The notes under the pieces are model-generated. The model searched no databases, had not been told where the DNA came from, and saw only the letters and a list, made by a program, of their open reading frames with translations. 64,000 nucleotides of DNA, taken from NCBI RefSeq assembly GCF_011777505.1, contig NZ_JAATJT010000002.1, forward strand, positions 682,001-746,000, given 5' to 3'. Positions 62,301 to 64,000 of the stretch are shown piece after piece. The stretch is from Gaetbulibacter sp. S0825 (GTDB lineage Bacteria; Bacteroidota; Bacteroidia; Flavobacteriales; Flavobacteriaceae). How positions within the stretch are numbered: position 1 is the first letter of the stretch; every line of letters starts with the position of its first letter. The position numbers and the translations under genes were made by a program.

Positions 62301-63767
62301 AGAAAAATCTACTAAACCATTAAACGTTAAAATTAAATTTTGGTCATTAACAAATAGGTTGCCATCAAATATTTTGTTCTTAATATTTCCAACTACCTTG
62401 ATTCTCTCATATTCATAATCGTTATACACAATATTGAATACGTCTCCTTTTACTTGCGAATTCACGCTCTCAGCAGTAAAACCTGTACCATTAACATCTA
62501 AATTAGCAGATATGTTACCAACATTTAAGTCTCCTACCAAAGTACCTACATTAAAATTATCCATGACAACATTACCTGTATAAATGGCATCATCTTTTGC
62601 ATTAATATCATTAATGTCGAGATTTGCAGTTAATTTCCCAAGATTTGAGGTTAATACAATATCTGTGTTTAGATTTTTTGTTGTAAGATTTGTTTTTCCT
62701 TTGATTGTGAATACGCCCAAACTATCTACAATTGTTGGGATAGAAGTTCCTAAAACATTGGGAAGCATTCTTGCAAGATCATTATTACTTGTTGTAAGTC
62801 TATTGAAATTAGCGTCCATTATAAAAGTATCTTCCATATTATCGAAAGCATTCTTAATAACCATATTTCCATCTACTATAGTATTTCTAGAATTACGCAA
62901 TTCTATATTACTCGCTGTAAGGTTATTTAACGTACCAAATAAATTTACATTTAGGTTTACTTTTTGATTGCTTCCAAATTCATCATAAAAAATATTTAAA
63001 TCGCTTAATGTAACATCAGAATCTTCAAAAGAGGCAGTAAGTTTTACTTTATCAACAAAATATTGTAAATCTTCTCTTTTGTAATCGAATTTCAAGTCGC
63101 CCTTTAAAGTAGAATTAGGTGTTTTTATTTGGAGGAATTCAAAAGTCATTCCAGTTAAAGTATAACCAAAATTAGTTGTCATGTTGGTTACTTCAAGTCC
63201 TCTATTATCAATAAAACCAAGCTTATTGATTCTTGCGCTAACATCTGGTCCTAAAATTAAGAAGTCGGTTGCGTTGATATTTAAATTATTAAATGTGAAT
63301 ATCTCACTATCTACCTTGTTTTCATCGACTAACCTAAATTTACTATCTAAAATTGTTATATCACTAGAAGATAATAGAAAATCGCTTTTCTCTTGGCTTG
63401 GGTTATCTTCAACAAACTTTTCTACAAAAACATCAAGGTTGGTATCTGTTTCGTCTTTATACGTTTTAAGATTGAAAAGCATGCCTTCAATATCTACATC
63501 ACCAAAAGTTAGTTTATTATCGTAAATCATTTTTCTAACACTTAAAATAGAAGTGTTAAGCTCATTAATACTTATAAGAGTATCTTTTTTGTAATCTTCG
63601 ATATAAATATTTAGCAATTCGACATCGCCGTTAAATTGCAACCCAACTTTTTCAATATTGATATTCGTACCAAAATCATCGTTAATTCTATCTGTAGCAT
63701 ATTTACCCAAACGAGTTTGAACAGCAGGAATAGATAGTAATAGCACCAAAATGATGAACAATAGCAA
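59349..63767 (-). CDS. tamB: TamB-family (DUF490) translocation and assembly module protein
   Basis: The protein has about 1472 residues. It has an N-terminal membrane anchor (…LLSIPAVQTRLGKYATDRIND), a very long stretch of repeated beta-strand segments of the AsmA/TamB type, and the conserved DUF490 C-terminal region ('DGTVFKIPLNDADSF', 'GIGTLLTRITTNGIFEMNGDFFITEGTYNYNYQGI' in parts). It bridges inner and outer membrane for protein or lipid delivery. The only canonical start, TTG 63767, falls in the middle of the anchor helix. Coding text continues to an ATT at 63812 that would give MKKALKIALKIVAIF, a normal anchor. Confidence 0.9.
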   Translation of the reverse strand: MLLFIILVLLLSIPAVQTRLGKYATDRINDDFGTNINIEKVGLQFNGDVELLNIYIEDYKKDTLISINELNTSILSVRKMIYDNKLTFGDVDIEGMLFNLKTYKDETDTNLDVFVEKFVEDNPSQEKSDFLLSSSDITILDSKFRLVDENKVDSEIFTFNNLNINATDFLILGPDVSARINKLGFIDNRGLEVTNMTTNFGYTLTGMTFEFLQIKTPNSTLKGDLKFDYKREDLQYFVDKVKLTASFEDSDVTLSDLNIFYDEFGSNQKVNLNVNLFGTLNNLTASNIELRNSRNTIVDGNMVIKNAFDNMEDTFIMDANFNRLTTSNNDLARMLPNVLGTSIPTIVDSLGVFTIKGKTNLTTKNLNTDIVLTSNLGKLTANLDINDINAKDDAIYTGNVVMDNFNVGTLVGDLNVGNISANLDVNGTGFTAESVNSQVKGDVFNIVYNDYEYERIKVVGNIKNKIFDGNLFVNDQNLILTFNGLVDFSEKEKKYDFNANVEHANLKALNFIENDSISIFKSDVSMNMNGSNYDDAYGSIRFENTLYKNQNDEYYFKDFAISSRFEEDVRFLEVNSPDIVKGSLSGKFVFRDIYKLLENSLGNIYTNFKPHDIASNQFINFKFNIYNKIAEVFYPDLELGSNTYFEGRVESDAKKFKLEFNSPQIKFRDYFANKIHLELDNKNPLYNTFIEIDSMTSKFYDVSKFSLINVTKNDTLFVKTEFKGGKGNTDDFDMNLFYTINEENNSVLGFRKSAIVFKDNDWFINEDKDNIDKNKIEFDRQFKNINIRSLRMSHEEEVINLYGIIKGATNKNINLDFKDVELAKITPRIDSLALAGNVNGRLEIKQNQGVYIPESNVAIDNFKVNDFNLGSFNADIKGNRSLTNYSVNVSLKEDDTESLAIRGVLDFTGSNSTINLNVAFNEFILNPLNPFGEGVITNIRGEVSGNARVSGLLSRPQITGELNLDSGGLRIPHLNVDYSFGDETKIALQEQSFIFNNARLTDSEFFSRATLSGNIDHVNFSNWQLNLDIDSDRLLVLNTSDTEDALYYGRAFVNGDIGIVGPTDQLVINANVSSQDGTVFKIPLNDADSFGESSYIHFLTKEEKEAQISEEQVVAEVIKGLEMNFVLDITDNAEIEIIMDKSTGSSIKGVGIGTLLTRITTNGIFEMNGDFFITEGTYNYNYQGIIEKEFRVLYGGTLVWEGDPLKAQINIEAVYDKIQANPSVLLENPINTSIPVEVKIHLTEELEQPNIDYDLAFPTVSSTLDSELQYRLNDRDSKELQVISLLLTGGFRSELNFGSQDAFGLVSDRVQSMLNEILSSEDGKLNLGVDFQIGQNTPDFETSSRVGVTLSTKLSDNILINGKVGVPIGGVSETVIAGDFEVEMLINEDRTLSLKFFNRENSIRYFGENIGYTQGIGLSYNVEFDNLKELLQKIYSKKNKEKKKEEITTENNSTSYINIKRKDSLSTRQSNN

Positions 63768-63812
63768 AAAGATTGCTACAATTTTTAACGCTATTTTAAG
63801 TGCCTTTTTAAT

Positions 63813-64000
63813 GTTGTAGTAAAGTTATGAAATTTGATTCTAAACCCTAATTTAAAACTAGCTTTAAACTTATCAATTTTTAAGCCTATTTTTAACTATT
63901 AGCTCTTTATTTTTTTATTTATTTGTATATACGTTAAAACAAAAAAACACAGACGTTTATTTTATTACAAAATAAGCAATTATTATGCCTAAAACTTCTT
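63813..64000. other. AT-rich gap upstream of tamB and start of an unidentified plus-strand gene
   Basis: A TAA in the tamB frame lies at 63827-63825. The rest is AT-rich without a clear gene. An ATG at 63985 opens MPKTS... to the window edge, which may be the start of a divergent gene, but 16 bases cannot identify it. Confidence 0.35.

Overview
The window reads as a piece of a marine or environmental Flavobacteriaceae chromosome (Bacteroidota). Support comes from the low G+C content, near absence of Shine-Dalgarno sequences, several promoters of the Bacteroidota type (TTG, about 19 bp, TAnnTTTG), a bacillithiol gene (bshA), a fused 2-oxo acid dehydrogenase E1, a Bacteroidota-style LptD and TamB, and secreted proteins of flavobacterial type. 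I see no rRNA, tRNA, CRISPR, prophage or insertion sequence.

Layout. 1-6152 (minus strand): the N-terminal part of an S9 peptidase, a large BNR/sortilin-type secreted protein and a CocE-type hydrolase. 6470-10856 (plus): a PAS-LuxR regulator, a small secreted protein with a palindrome over its promoter, a type IA topoisomerase and a DedA-like membrane protein. 10864-19219: an SF2 helicase, a four-helix membrane protein, a frameshifted ExbD-like gene, a lipoprotein dipeptidase, a fatty-acid hydroxylase-like enzyme with the fused E1, and a 2OG-Fe(II) oxygenase. 19300-22299: a tight plus-strand run of SUI1, DUF1835, nucleoside phosphorylase and a cytosolic SsuA/THI5-like binding protein. 22476-27286: a small membrane protein, ung, a hydrolase broken by an 8-bp tandem duplication, and a MutS2-like ATPase. 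27341-31478: a cholesterol-dependent-cytolysin-like lipoprotein divergent from a transmembrane TPR/HTH regulator, then a DCC1-family thiol protein. 31645-38330 (minus): a QEGLA/DUF1704 protein, N-formylglutamate amidohydrolase, a small acidic protein, a sulfurtransferase, an ATP-grasp glutathione-synthase-like enzyme, a DAACS symporter and aroC. 38516-40317 (plus): an outer-membrane barrel protein and a three-gene ECF sigma operon. 40334-49870 (minus): bshA, a GH3/serine hydrolase fusion, an Fe-S oxidoreductase module, an MCE protein and a cell-wall amidase. 49961-53155 (plus): lptD and ridA. 53163-63767 (minus): a methyltransferase, an M28 peptidase, a GlcNAc-kinase-like gene with an internal stop, gapA, pfkA and tamB.

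Most of the window is housekeeping: envelope building (lptD, tamB, MCE protein, amidase), central carbon (pfkA, gapA, E1), aromatic synthesis (aroC) and thiol chemistry (bshA). The most unusual items are: (i) the cytolysin-like lipoprotein facing a TPR/HTH regulator, with paired TGGACA direct repeats between them; (ii) three genes each broken by a single small lesion of a different kind (one missing T in a T-run, an 8-bp duplication, one in-frame TAA); (iii) the DUF1704 / N-formylglutamate amidohydrolase / ATP-grasp cluster in a cell that appears to use bacillithiol rather than glutathione; (iv) CAGT tetranucleotides at 6-7 bp steps just upstream of three unrelated genes; (v) a TamB gene whose natural N-terminus can be reached only from an ATT codon. 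All calls come from reading the sequence and recalled family knowledge; no database search was run.
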